Below, one piece after another: positions 9,536-18,234 of a stretch of 64,000 bases of DNA. The number at the start of each line of letters is the position of its first letter. The stretch's first letter is position 1. The DNA lies in contig NC_016041.1 in assembly GCF_000226565.1 (NCBI RefSeq), forward strand, positions 3,844,001 through 3,908,000, written 5' to 3'. This stretch comes from Glaciecola nitratireducens FR1064 (GTDB lineage: Bacteria; Pseudomonadota; Gammaproteobacteria; Enterobacterales; Alteromonadaceae). The notes beneath the pieces were generated by a model. That model was not told where the DNA came from, did not search any database, and worked only from the letters and a program-made list of their open reading frames with translations. The position numbers and the translations under genes were made by a program.

Positions 9536-9567
9536 TTCGATATTCGAACTTGTATTCGATTTCCGAA
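9536..9567. promoter_or_regulatory. two tandem IclR-type operator candidates in the divergent promoter region
   Basis: Two copies of TTCGATNNNCGAA occur at 9536-9548 and 9555-9567, starting 19 bp apart, in the 178-bp space between the divergent citrate-synthase-like and CoA-transferase genes. The same pattern recurs upstream of iclR and of the TonB-receptor gene. IclR proteins bind short palindromes of this size, so these are probable binding sites for the regulator encoded at 10829. Confidence 0.7.
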
Positions 9568-9637
9568 GAGTATAGTATATTCAAAACACAGAGATGTAAA
9601 GTTTCAATAAATTCTAGGTTAAGTTGGGGAGCGACAA

Positions 9638-10759
9638 GTGGCAAGCATATTATCTGATGTTAAAGTTCTAGAGATGGGCACCTTTATTACCGGACCCGCA
9701 TGCGGTATGTTTTTAGCTGACATGGGAGCTGACGTTATAAAAATTGAACGTCCAGATTCAGGGGATCCCTTTCGAGCATTTAAAGGTGAGCTATATAGTC
9801 CCCACTTTCAAACATATAATAGAAACAAACGAAGCATAGAGCTCGATACTAGGCAGCAAAAAGACCTAGAATATTTTGATGAGCTAATAAAAGATGCTGA
9901 TGTTTTCATCGAAAACTTTAGGCCTGGCGTTGCTAAAAAATTAAATATTGATGCAGAACGTTTGCGAGCTATCAATCCAAAACTTATTTACTGTTCGATT
10001 TCTGGGTTTGGTTCTGATGGTCCGGACGCAATGAAGCCCGCTTTTGATACCGTAGCGCAAGCAGCAACTGGATTCTTAAGATTACTACTTAATCCAAAAA
10101 ACCCGAGAGTTGTTGGCCCAGCGATTGCTGATGCAATAACTGGATTTTACGCTTCGCAAGGTGCACTTGCCGCTTTATATAGCAGAGAAAAAACGGGGCA
10201 GGGTAAACTTGTTGAAATTTCAATGTTCGAAGCAATGAGTCATTTTAATCTAGATGATTTCACTCATTATTTTTCTGCAGGTCAAATAATGGGACCGGAG
10301 AGCCGGCCAAATGTATCCCAATCTTATGTTTTTGAATGTCAAGACGCCGAATGGATTGCGTTACATATGTCTTCACCCGAGAAGTTTTGGTCTGGTTTAG
10401 CTAATGCAGTTGGTGAGCCTGATATGTTATCAAGACCCGAGTTTAGCTCACGGGAATCGAGGATAGACAACTATGATAAAGTACTCGCTCATTTAAAGCC
10501 CATCTTTCTCAGCAAGCCTTTGGAGTATTGGTGTAATAGACTAATAGAAATAGAAGTTCCACATTCACCTGTGTATAACTCCAAGGATGCCTTAGAGACA
10601 CCGCAAGCTAAACACATGCAAATGCTTGTCGAAGCGCCACATCCTGTCTTGGGTAAATACAAAACAGTAAGACCACCTTTACGTTTTGACGGTGAAATAA
10701 CCACTTCTGTAACTGCTCCGCCTTTACTTGGAGAACATAATGGAGAACGTTTTCGATAA
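9638..10759 (+). CDS. family III acyl-CoA transferase (CaiB/BaiF type)
   Basis: A 373-residue enzyme that moves CoA between carboxylic acids. The N-terminal VLEMGTFITGPACGMFLADMGADVIKIERP stretch (seen at about residues 10-40), the ENFRPGV motif and the Asp165 in AIADAITG, which aligns with the catalytic Asp of formyl-CoA transferase, are all present. It starts at GTG 9638 after a GGGGAG ribosome site. It is transcribed away from the citrate-synthase-like gene under the shared operator pair. The natural job here would be activating the acid that the leftward-operon enzymes process, with a CoA donor such as succinyl- or acetyl-CoA. Substrate not inferable. Confidence 0.92.
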   Translation: MASILSDVKVLEMGTFITGPACGMFLADMGADVIKIERPDSGDPFRAFKGELYSPHFQTYNRNKRSIELDTRQQKDLEYFDELIKDADVFIENFRPGVAKKLNIDAERLRAINPKLIYCSISGFGSDGPDAMKPAFDTVAQAATGFLRLLLNPKNPRVVGPAIADAITGFYASQGALAALYSREKTGQGKLVEISMFEAMSHFNLDDFTHYFSAGQIMGPESRPNVSQSYVFECQDAEWIALHMSSPEKFWSGLANAVGEPDMLSRPEFSSRESRIDNYDKVLAHLKPIFLSKPLEYWCNRLIEIEVPHSPVYNSKDALETPQAKHMQMLVEAPHPVLGKYKTVRPPLRFDGEITTSVTAPPLLGEHNGERFR

Positions 10760-10764
10760 TCGAA
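10752..10764. promoter_or_regulatory. IclR-type operator candidate upstream of the regulator gene
   Basis: TTCGATAATCGAA is a perfect 13-bp palindrome overlapping the stop codon of the CoA-transferase, 65 bp before the iclR start. It matches the two sites at 9536 and 9555. It would let the regulator control its own gene. Confidence 0.7.
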
Positions 10765-10828
10765 TTTATTGAATTTTTGGTCAATTCTGATAGTTTACCG
10801 TCTACAAAAACTTTACTAAGGTAACGTC

Positions 10829-11632
10829 GTGTCAACAATAGAAAAAGATCCAGAGTATCTGCATACCTTGGAGCGAGGCCTAACGGTGCTTCGAGTATTC
10901 GATCAATCTCGACCAGAGATGCAGCTTAGCGAAGTTGCAGTTGCTACGGGGTTAAGCCCCGCGGTGGCTCGAAGATGCTTAAATACTTTGGTTAAGCTTG
11001 GTTACGTTGGCAAAGTAGGAAGAAAGTTCTTACTCAAGCCCGAAGTATTAGTATTCGGTTCTGCGTTTTTAGCATCTGCAAGCATCGACACGGTTGTCAG
11101 TGAGCATTTGCAAAGGCTTAGAGATGAGACTGGCGATAGTGCTTCTATGACGGTATTATCAGGCTCTGATATCTTATACTTAGCGCATATAACCACGCAG
11201 CGTCATATACGCTTGAATGCTGGCATTGGAACTCGATTTCCCGCACACGCTACATCCATGGGTAAAGTGTTATTAGCGCATCAGAAAACCGATACGCTAG
11301 AAAACTATTTGGCAACAGCGCAATTAGATAGACTAACCGACCAAACCATTACTAACCCAGACACACTGCGCGATAAACTTAAAATAGTCAGAGAACAAGG
11401 ATACGCGTCTTCGCTTAACGAATTAGACTATGGTCTTGTTTCAACCGCAGTTCCTATCTTTGATGAGTCGGGAAATATACTAGCCGCTATAAACTGCTCC
11501 ACGGGTTCCTCGCGGATCGCACAAGAAGAAATGGTGAGAACGAGACTGCCGATTTTACTTAATGCAGCAAGAGATATTCAGTTTTCCTTGAGTAAGTGGC
11601 CAATTCTTCGACACGCATTACTCGGCAACTAA
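10829..11632 (+). CDS. IclR-family transcriptional regulator
   Basis: A 267-residue regulator with an N-terminal winged helix-turn-helix (about residues 10-70; LERGLTVLRVFD, then LSEVAVATGLSPAVARRCL) and a C-terminal effector domain (about 85-260) with the family signature GTRFPAHATSMGKVLLA. PcaU/PcaR-like members control aromatic and organic-acid catabolism and bind a pathway metabolite. It starts at GTG after AAGG and lies 69 nt after the CoA-transferase. Four TTCGATNNNCGAA palindromes nearby mark its probable regulon: the divergent operons, itself and the TonB receptor. A terminator follows. Confidence 0.93.
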   Translation: MSTIEKDPEYLHTLERGLTVLRVFDQSRPEMQLSEVAVATGLSPAVARRCLNTLVKLGYVGKVGRKFLLKPEVLVFGSAFLASASIDTVVSEHLQRLRDETGDSASMTVLSGSDILYLAHITTQRHIRLNAGIGTRFPAHATSMGKVLLAHQKTDTLENYLATAQLDRLTDQTITNPDTLRDKLKIVREQGYASSLNELDYGLVSTAVPIFDESGNILAAINCSTGSSRIAQEEMVRTRLPILLNAARDIQFSLSKWPILRHALLGN

Positions 11633-11653
11633 GCAAATCAAGTAATTAACAAC

Positions 11654-11679
11654 AAGCACTCAAGAGAGTGCTTTTTTTT
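11654..11679 (+). terminator. intrinsic terminator after iclR
   Basis: AAGCACTC (11654-11661), loop AAGA, then GAGTGCTT (11666-11673) followed by eight T in all. It closes the CoA-transferase/iclR unit, so the TonB receptor gene needs its own promoter. Confidence 0.92.
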
Positions 11680-11741
11680 GCCCAAAATCCCTCGTCGTTA
11701 GATCTGCTAACATTTAATTTAATTCGCATATCGTACTTGAC

Positions 11742-11754
11742 TTCGATAGGCGAA
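11742..11754. promoter_or_regulatory. IclR-type operator candidate upstream of the TonB receptor gene
   Basis: TTCGATAGGCGAA, the fourth copy of TTCGATNNNCGAA in 2.2 kb, lies 78 bp before the receptor start and just after the iclR terminator. It ties the receptor (and probably the two genes after it) to the same regulator as the CoA-transferase operons. Confidence 0.65.
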
Positions 11755-11831
11755 GTATATATTGTTAACGATAAGTTAATGACAGGTGTATCTATTTACC
11801 TGCCTCCATCAATAAGACGCAGGAGAAAACT

Positions 11832-14057
11832 ATGAATTCGTCTTTTGAAATATCAGCAATTCGAAAAACAATGCTAGCGGTATCAATATCAGCTGTTTTG
11901 AGCGGTGTAGTGTCAGCCCAAGAAGCAACTGTGGAAAAAGATGATTCGTCCACAGCCGATACAAAAGCTGTTGAGCTTATTATGGTAAAGGGTACTCGAC
12001 GCACCCAAGAACTGCAGGATGCACCTGTCGCTCTAACGGCTTTTACTGCGGAAGATATCGATGGAGCAGGAATTGAAAGACCAGCCGACTTTATCGGCCT
12101 GACTCCTAACGTAACGCTAATTGAAACTCAAAATGCTGGGATGGCTTTTATCACCGTCAGGGGGATATCACAAAACCGCGATACGCAACCTTCAGTGGCT
12201 GTCATTATTGATGGTGTAGAGCAAACTGATGCAGGGCAGTTTCAACAAGAGCTATTTGATATACAACAAATCGAAGTGCTAAAAGGCCCACAAGGCGGGT
12301 TATATGGCAGAAACGCTATTGGTGGCGCGATTGTTATTACTACTAAAGATCCATCAGAAAATGTTGAAGGCAGAGTTAAGGTCGGCATAGATAATGGACC
12401 CGGCTACAAGGTAGAGGCAGGCTTAAGTGGTCCAGCGGGAGAAGATTGGGCATACCGAATTTCCGGTTCCTACTATGATACTGATGGTTATATTGAAAAT
12501 ACCTTCTTAAATGAAGAATCGGACCCCCTGCGTGATATATCTCTCCGCGGAAAAGCATTATGGTTCGTAAACGATCAGTTAGAAATTGACTTCCGTGGTT
12601 ATTACAGCGCGCTAGAAACCCAACCGTTCAATTATAGAATTACGCCTGATGTGAATACCATTTTGGATATTCGTACTAACAATCCAGGTATTAATGATCG
12701 CGACTTATATGGTGCCTCCGTTAAAGTTAGTTATGAAACAGCTGACGGCGGTGAATGGACATCCATAACAGCTTGGGACAGAAGTAAAGAATTAATAGCG
12801 GGTGATGCTTTTGATTTTCTACCGGTAGAAGAGTCTCTCTTAGTCAGTGTGCTGGGGCTTCCCTTTGACCAAAGTCAAATTTCAAATTTCGGTTCTCGGT
12901 CTTGGAGCCAAGAACTTCGTTTTACCTCGTCTGACGATGAAAGATTTAAATACATATACGGGGCTTATATTGTTGATACGGAGCAACTTCAACAAAATGG
13001 AGCCCGTGCAGACTTTGGTTTAGGATTTTCTGATCCGCTTGACGGGATCAGCACGGATCCAAATAACTTTCAGCTGAACTTTCTATCGGATGTAAGAAAT
13101 AACTTTGCTTGGGCATTTTTTGGCAACGCGTCTTATGAAGTTGACGATATGTGGACAGTTGACGCATCTCTTCGTTATGACAAAGACGATAGAGAAAACT
13201 TAACCCAAACTCCACAAGCTTTTATACCAAACGTGCCAGGCTTCCCTGTTGGTACAGAGGGAGAAGTTCGTAAGAAAAGTTTTAGTCAACTCCAGCCTAA
13301 GTTTACACTTACCTATGAACCCATGGACGAACTCACCCTATATGGTGGCTATAGCGTCGGCTTCCGTTCTGGCGGTTTCAATCAGACCGGTTCTGATGCA
13401 ATTGCTGGAAGTGCTGGCATAATTGGCATCAAAGAGTTTTATGATGCTGAAACAGCCAAAACATTTGAAGTTGGTGGTAAATTTAAGCTACCTGTGGCGA
13501 GTATTAGAGGTGGCTTTGCTCTCTACTCAACAGACAGCGAAAACTCCCCGTTTTTTGTATTTTTACAGGAAAACTCAACTCAAAATATTGGGGTTATTCC
13601 AGAAGCTAAGTTTCAAGGATTTGAATTTGAAATGACTGCTAACCCTCTACCCGGTTTGCGTTTCAACGCAGCCCTTGGTTATGTTGATAGCGAGATTAAA
13701 GACTTTGGCGACCCTACCGTTATCGGTAATAGAACACCCGCCGTATCGAAGACAACCGTAAACTTGGGTACGCAATATCGAATGGATGTTAACGATGGTA
13801 TTGACAGTGTGGTTTGGCGAATTGATTATCAGCAGATTGGTAAAACAAATTTCGATATCTACGAGTCTACAGAGCGTGAACCTGTTAACTTAGTGAATGC
13901 CAGAGTTACATATGAAGCAGAAAATTGGACCTTAGCGTTATGGGCGAACAACCTGACGGATGAGCAATATAATTCAGAATGGTCCCCCGGCGGTTTTATC
14001 TATAGAGCGCGCCCGCGAGTTTATGGCTTAACCTATACTTATAATTTTGACCTGTAA
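11832..14057 (+). CDS. TonB-dependent outer-membrane receptor
   Basis: A 741-residue outer-membrane transporter. A signal peptide covers about residues 1-29 (ending VVSAQE). A TonB-box-like segment (ELIMVKG) near residue 50 is followed by a plug domain with the VEVLKGPQG-type motif (IEVLKGPQGGLYGRNAIGG at about 150) and a 22-strand barrel region ending in an aromatic-rich strand (VYGLTYTYNFDL). It resembles the substrate-inducible receptors of marine bacteria more than classical siderophore receptors, but the ligand cannot be read from sequence. The ATG follows GGAG with good spacing. An operator-like palindrome upstream links it to the IclR regulon; the VOC and hydrolase genes follow on the same strand. 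Confidence 0.95.
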   Translation: MNSSFEISAIRKTMLAVSISAVLSGVVSAQEATVEKDDSSTADTKAVELIMVKGTRRTQELQDAPVALTAFTAEDIDGAGIERPADFIGLTPNVTLIETQNAGMAFITVRGISQNRDTQPSVAVIIDGVEQTDAGQFQQELFDIQQIEVLKGPQGGLYGRNAIGGAIVITTKDPSENVEGRVKVGIDNGPGYKVEAGLSGPAGEDWAYRISGSYYDTDGYIENTFLNEESDPLRDISLRGKALWFVNDQLEIDFRGYYSALETQPFNYRITPDVNTILDIRTNNPGINDRDLYGASVKVSYETADGGEWTSITAWDRSKELIAGDAFDFLPVEESLLVSVLGLPFDQSQISNFGSRSWSQELRFTSSDDERFKYIYGAYIVDTEQLQQNGARADFGLGFSDPLDGISTDPNNFQLNFLSDVRNNFAWAFFGNASYEVDDMWTVDASLRYDKDDRENLTQTPQAFIPNVPGFPVGTEGEVRKKSFSQLQPKFTLTYEPMDELTLYGGYSVGFRSGGFNQTGSDAIAGSAGIIGIKEFYDAETAKTFEVGGKFKLPVASIRGGFALYSTDSENSPFFVFLQENSTQNIGVIPEAKFQGFEFEMTANPLPGLRFNAALGYVDSEIKDFGDPTVIGNRTPAVSKTTVNLGTQYRMDVNDGIDSVVWRIDYQQIGKTNFDIYESTEREPVNLVNARVTYEAENWTLALWANNLTDEQYNSEWSPGGFIYRARPRVYGLTYTYNFDL

Positions 14058-14146
14058 TTAATGCTTGTATATTTATCGTCAATAAGTTTAACGTCGATAA
14101 ATTAAAATTTACGATACGAATTTGGTAATGATCTTGGAGAATAATT

Positions 14147-14743
14147 ATGTCTTTAGCTTTATGGAACAAATCGGATACACCGATTCAAACTTTAAGAGCA
14201 ACGCAACGCACTAGGCAGAACGCCAATTCTGTTCTGAAGCTTCACCACCACGCTTTTAAGTGTAAGAATGCAGAAGAAACCAGAGTTTTTTACGAAGATA
14301 TACTCAAAATGCCTTTGGTGTGCGCTATTGTTGAACCCTCAGACCCAATCACAGGTGCTGAAACACCGTATGCTCATCTTTATTTTGAATTAGCAGATGG
14401 TAGCTGGTTAGCGTTTTTTGATTTTCCGTCTAAGTACGAAGAACTAGAATGCGGTTTTGATAAGACTGATGTATGGACTCACCATATCGCTCTTGAAGTT
14501 CCTGACGAAGCTACGTTGATTGCGCATCGAAAAAATTTGGATGACCATGGCATCGAATATATGAATATCGATCATGAATACTGCAATTCCGTCTATTTTT
14601 TTGACCCAAATGGTCTTGTTGTTGAATTTACTCACAATGTAGATGAAACCGAACGATACTTTCACGATAAAGCGCGCGATGTAAAACAGGATATGGAACA
14701 TTGGTTAAAAGTCAGAGCTGAGCATTATCCTGAAAAAGCATAG
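14147..14743 (+). CDS. VOC-superfamily protein (glyoxalase / extradiol dioxygenase-like)
   Basis: A 198-residue protein with one vicinal-oxygen-chelate domain made of two beta-alpha-beta-beta-beta modules (about residues 30-95 and 110-165). Probable metal ligands are His34 (HHHAF), His113 (THHIAL) and Glu160 (LVVEF). Such folds include glyoxalases, epimerases and type I extradiol ring-cleavage dioxygenases. A 30-residue N-terminal and a 35-residue C-terminal extension flank the domain. TTGGAG precedes the ATG, and the next gene, a hydrolase, starts 15 nt after its stop, so the pair could act consecutively, for example ring opening then hydrolysis. This is context-based inference. Confidence 0.8.
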   Translation: MSLALWNKSDTPIQTLRATQRTRQNANSVLKLHHHAFKCKNAEETRVFYEDILKMPLVCAIVEPSDPITGAETPYAHLYFELADGSWLAFFDFPSKYEELECGFDKTDVWTHHIALEVPDEATLIAHRKNLDDHGIEYMNIDHEYCNSVYFFDPNGLVVEFTHNVDETERYFHDKARDVKQDMEHWLKVRAEHYPEKA

Positions 14744-14758
14744 TAGGCATAAGTAAAC

Positions 14759-15589
14759 ATGGCATTCTCTAAAGTGCACACTGTTAAAAGTATTGATGGT
14801 GTTAACCTTGCCGTAACTGAAACAGGGAATCCGAATGGATTCCCTGTTTTACTTCTGCATGGCACCTGCTGTAGCCATCATATTTGGAAGTCGCAACTGC
14901 ATAGCGCTGCATTAGCTAATGCATGCAGAATTATTGCGCCTGACTTACGAGGCCATGGAGACTCCGATAAACCCAACGATAGCCTCTCATATGCACAATC
15001 ACAGTTTTGGGCTGACGATTTAAAAAGTATCTTAGATTATTTTGGGCTAGAACATGTTGTTGTCGTCGCTTGGTCATATGGCGGCCGAGTAATTAACGAT
15101 TACCTTTTGTGCTATGGACAAGATAAAATTGCGGGCATCAATTTTATTGCTGCCGGCACTCTATCTATAAATTCCGTTAAGGGCCCGAAGTATGAACTTT
15201 TAGCTCAACTTTTCAGTGACAGCCCCTCAGTGCGACAAGAAGCTGAGACACAATTTGCCACAGAATTATGCGGTGGAAATGAGTCCACGGTATTCTTTAA
15301 TCAAGTGATAGAAGACATACAAAAAACCAGTTTCAATACTCGCGTTTCGATGCGAGATAGGGAAATGAATTATGAAAATGTGCTTGCAGACCTTTCGATA
15401 CCAGTGTTGTTAACACACGGAAAGAAAGACGACTATTCTCTTCCGTTATTAACCGAATTACTCAGTGCGCATATACCTAACTCCGTTGTATCTTGGTATG
15501 ACGAAGAAGGCCATTTACCTTTTTTGACATGCCCGACACGCTTTAATGAGGAATTATTAGCATTTGTGCTAAAGGCATCCACATTGTAA
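14759..15589 (+). CDS. alpha/beta-hydrolase
   Basis: A 276-residue alpha/beta-hydrolase. The oxyanion region LLLHGTCCSHH (about residues 31-41), PDLRGHGDSDKP, the nucleophile Ser106 in the elbow AWSYGG (Ala instead of the usual first Gly), an acid at Asp224/225 and His252 in EEGHLPF make a complete triad. It resembles meta-cleavage-product hydrolases, lactonases and esterases. It lies 15 nt after the VOC gene, so coupled expression is likely. An ester, lactone or C-C bond hydrolase cannot be separated on sequence. Confidence 0.88.
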   Translation: MAFSKVHTVKSIDGVNLAVTETGNPNGFPVLLLHGTCCSHHIWKSQLHSAALANACRIIAPDLRGHGDSDKPNDSLSYAQSQFWADDLKSILDYFGLEHVVVVAWSYGGRVINDYLLCYGQDKIAGINFIAAGTLSINSVKGPKYELLAQLFSDSPSVRQEAETQFATELCGGNESTVFFNQVIEDIQKTSFNTRVSMRDREMNYENVLADLSIPVLLTHGKKDDYSLPLLTELLSAHIPNSVVSWYDEEGHLPFLTCPTRFNEELLAFVLKASTL

Positions 15590-15729
15590 AAATGAGTATT
15601 TGTTGGTTTTTATCTGGTAAAACGGAAACGCTCACTTACAAAGCTAGCCTTTCCATAACGATTGCGCTGCGTGTTATTGCTGAATCGTAGATCCCGGATT
15701 GATATTGAATGCACTTTAACTTACTTGAA

Positions 15730-17400
15730 TTAAGCCGTATTTGTGTTTAGTTTAGGTTTTGCTCTCGCTATTATTTCTGCAACATTCACAGAGGTATCGA
15801 GTGTTCCATACATATGACCACCTGAATCGCTTAGTCGTGATTTAATAAAACTGTTAGCGATAAGCGTATCACCATACAAAAGCAAAGTGGCTGCTTGCCA
15901 AGCCAATGCCATTTTTTCGACTATCCGGCGCGCTCTAAATTCTAAATCTTTCTTGTTACTTAACGATGCTTCAAGCTTGATAAAATAATCATCATATAAT
16001 TCATTTATATTTCTAGCTTGCCCTAATTCTTGGATAAACGCTTTAACGGCTAAAGGCTCTTTTTGCAGAGTCCGTAGCACATCTAAACACTGCACATTAC
16101 CTGAGCCCTCCCAAATAGCGTTAACGGGTGATTCGGTATACAGTCTAGCTAACACGTTGTCGGCAATTAATGCAACAGCACCAATCGACTCCATGCATTC
16201 ATAGGTGTGTTGAGGAGCCCGCTTGCAAATCCAATACTTTCCTATTGCCGTTCCAATTCTAACAAAGTCATGTTCATCATCGTCTAATGCTTTTGCCATT
16301 CTCATCGAAATAGCGAGGGCAGCTTCTGCCTCAATGGCTAAGTCTGCTAAAACGTTTTGCATAAGAGGTTGTTCATGAAGGTTTTTACCAAAAACGCTGC
16401 GCTCACCAGTGTGATGTAGAGCTTGCTGTATAGCCAAAGACATAATAGAAGACGAGCCCACCATGCAGTCAAAACGCGTCATCGAAACCATGTCTAATAT
16501 GGTATTGATACCACGGCCTTGTTCACCAACGAGCCAAGCAAAAGCACCTCTAAACTCAACCTCTGATGATGCATTGGAGACATTGGCAATTTTATTTTTT
16601 AGTCGTTGAATATGCATTGGGTTTTTAGTGCCATCAGGCTTCCAACGCGGCAATAAAAAGCAGCTCAATCCGATTTCTGTATAAGCTAATACAAAAAATG
16701 CATCACACATTGGTGCAGAACAAAACCATTTATGGCCAACAATTTCAAAGGTAGCCACGCCTTGGTCTTCACCAATCTGCACCGCACGTGTTGTATTAGC
16801 TCTAACATCCGAACCACCTTGCTTTTCGGTCATCGCCATACCTATTGTTAGGCCCGACTTTTCATAAAAAGGAATATTTCGAGGGTCATAAGTAGTACTT
16901 GTGATTTTAGAAAGCCATTCTTTGGCCAAGGTAGGTTGGTGCTTTATTGCAGGCACTGCAGCAAATGTCATCGTTAATGGACAACCGCTTCCTGGATCTG
17001 CTTGAGTATGCAAGAATTCTAATCCCGCTCGCACCACATGCGCCCCTTTTTTATCATTAGTCCAAGGCAAAGAATGGTGTTCAGCACTTATCGCCTCGTG
17101 CATCAAGCTGTGGTAAGAAGGATGGAACGTAACTAAATCGACGCGATGGCCAAACCGGTTGTGTGAAACAAATTCTGGTTTATGTTTATTTGCTTCAAAG
17201 CCGTCAGAAAGTAATTTTCCTCCGACTAACTCACCATATTTTGATAATTTTTCTTTGCCCCAGCTACCACCAAATTTATCAATCCACTGTTGTAATACTT
17301 GATCACTTTCGTAGGCGTTATAGTTTTCTAATGGGCTGGCTTGATTGGTGACCTCATGGGTATCTGAAATGGTAGGAGAGAAAGTTGATTGTTTGGCCAT
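15730..17400 (-). CDS. AidB-like acyl-CoA dehydrogenase
   Basis: A 556-residue flavoprotein of the AidB branch of acyl-CoA dehydrogenases (E. coli AidB is 541). The motifs MAMTEKQGGSDVRANTT, GHKWFCSAPM and ESPVNAIWEGSGNVQCLDVL are characteristic; the last, near residue 430, is the AidB hallmark around the FAD and active site. E. coli AidB belongs to the alkylation response, but no ada or alkA is nearby, and many homologues act in branched acyl-CoA oxidation. It converges with the hydrolase gene. Whether it belongs to the neighbouring pathway is uncertain: no palindrome of the island type lies upstream. Confidence 0.9.
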   Translation of the reverse strand: MAKQSTFSPTISDTHEVTNQASPLENYNAYESDQVLQQWIDKFGGSWGKEKLSKYGELVGGKLLSDGFEANKHKPEFVSHNRFGHRVDLVTFHPSYHSLMHEAISAEHHSLPWTNDKKGAHVVRAGLEFLHTQADPGSGCPLTMTFAAVPAIKHQPTLAKEWLSKITSTTYDPRNIPFYEKSGLTIGMAMTEKQGGSDVRANTTRAVQIGEDQGVATFEIVGHKWFCSAPMCDAFFVLAYTEIGLSCFLLPRWKPDGTKNPMHIQRLKNKIANVSNASSEVEFRGAFAWLVGEQGRGINTILDMVSMTRFDCMVGSSSIMSLAIQQALHHTGERSVFGKNLHEQPLMQNVLADLAIEAEAALAISMRMAKALDDDEHDFVRIGTAIGKYWICKRAPQHTYECMESIGAVALIADNVLARLYTESPVNAIWEGSGNVQCLDVLRTLQKEPLAVKAFIQELGQARNINELYDDYFIKLEASLSNKKDLEFRARRIVEKMALAWQAATLLLYGDTLIANSFIKSRLSDSGGHMYGTLDTSVNVAEIIARAKPKLNTNTA

Positions 17401-17507
17401 GGTAAACCTTGTTGATACATAAATTAAATCATTGATAATTGAGTAGCATGGCGTTTTTTTATGTTTTAAGTTACGCCTCGTGATTCAATATAAGTGACAG
17501 ATTATTT

Positions 17508-17672
17508 TTATACAAGGACAGCTTCCCTGTTACAAACCACAAACGGAGCCCCACCCATTAATATGGCAACAACCACAGTCTCTGCAATTTCATTCTTTGT
17601 TGCGCCAGTTTGCTAGGCATCGTGTACATGAAGAGAAATAAACGCGTGATGGATTACCCAACTTGTAAATCT
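17508..17672 (-). pseudogene. remnant of an AhpD-like (carboxymuconolactone decarboxylase family) gene
   Basis: On the minus strand one frame reads WVIHHAFISLHVHDA, a TAG stop, then QTGATKNEIAETVVVAILMG followed by GAPF and a short tail ending at TAA (17508). This matches the C-terminal half of the AhpD/carboxymuconolactone decarboxylase fold, where the family has CxxC..HxxxA..GAT..E..E....A..MGG. The Cys pair is missing and an in-frame stop interrupts the domain. There is no start. It begins where the HD-domain gene stops, suggesting that a deletion joined the two. Confidence 0.7.
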
Positions 17673-18234
17673 ATCCCAATGACATTGGTTGATCGTGAAC
17701 CACTTTACGAACCAATGGGATGAAACTTTCCAGACTGTCTACTTCAAAGTTAGGATCAAATCCCTCTGCATCCCATTCATCAACGAGCTTTACTGCTAGC
17801 TCGTACCAGGGCTCATCTTTATACTTTAAGCGAAGGTCAGTTGGCGCGCCCAAATAGGCGTAATAGTGCTCACCCTGAAAATCTTGGTGATGCTTTAACA
17901 CATAATAACAATCGTCAGATACATAAGGGCGAAACATTTCTGCAGCAATTGCGCCATGGTTAGGTACGTTTATGGTTTTAGCAATATCATGACACAACGC
18001 AACGACAATTTGCTCATCGGTCGCGCCCGCTCTTCGAGCCAATGTTGCCGTCATCAATGCATGGTGAAGCTGATCACATGCAAAGCCTAACGTTACACCG
18101 TCCAATTGCTGCAACATCGCAATGAATCGGTCGGCTGTTTTCGTAAAATCGAGTTTGTGCGCCGCTGCGATCTTCATCCAATCGTCTTTCGTTCCGTCTT
18201 GCATTCTTGTGAATGATGCCGATGGTGTATTCAT
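17671..18234 (-). CDS. HD-domain protein, possible PhnZ-like oxygenase or phosphohydrolase
   Basis: A 187-residue protein with an HD-fold metal site: His57/His58, His82-Asp83 in LCHDIAK, His93, His115/His116 and an Asp155 in EWDAEGFD. Typical HD proteins hydrolyse phosphoesters. The small size, several His residues after the HD pair and the late WD motif also resemble the diiron PhnZ/TmpB-type HD oxygenases. The C-terminus directly abuts the AhpD-like remnant at 17508-17672, so the last residues may be altered. It lies upstream of the acyl-CoA dehydrogenase on the same strand. Reaction unknown. Confidence 0.65.
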   Translation of the reverse strand: MNTPSASFTRMQDGTKDDWMKIAAAHKLDFTKTADRFIAMLQQLDGVTLGFACDQLHHALMTATLARRAGATDEQIVVALCHDIAKTINVPNHGAIAAEMFRPYVSDDCYYVLKHHQDFQGEHYYAYLGAPTDLRLKYKDEPWYELAVKLVDEWDAEGFDPNFEVDSLESFIPLVRKVVHDQPMSLG

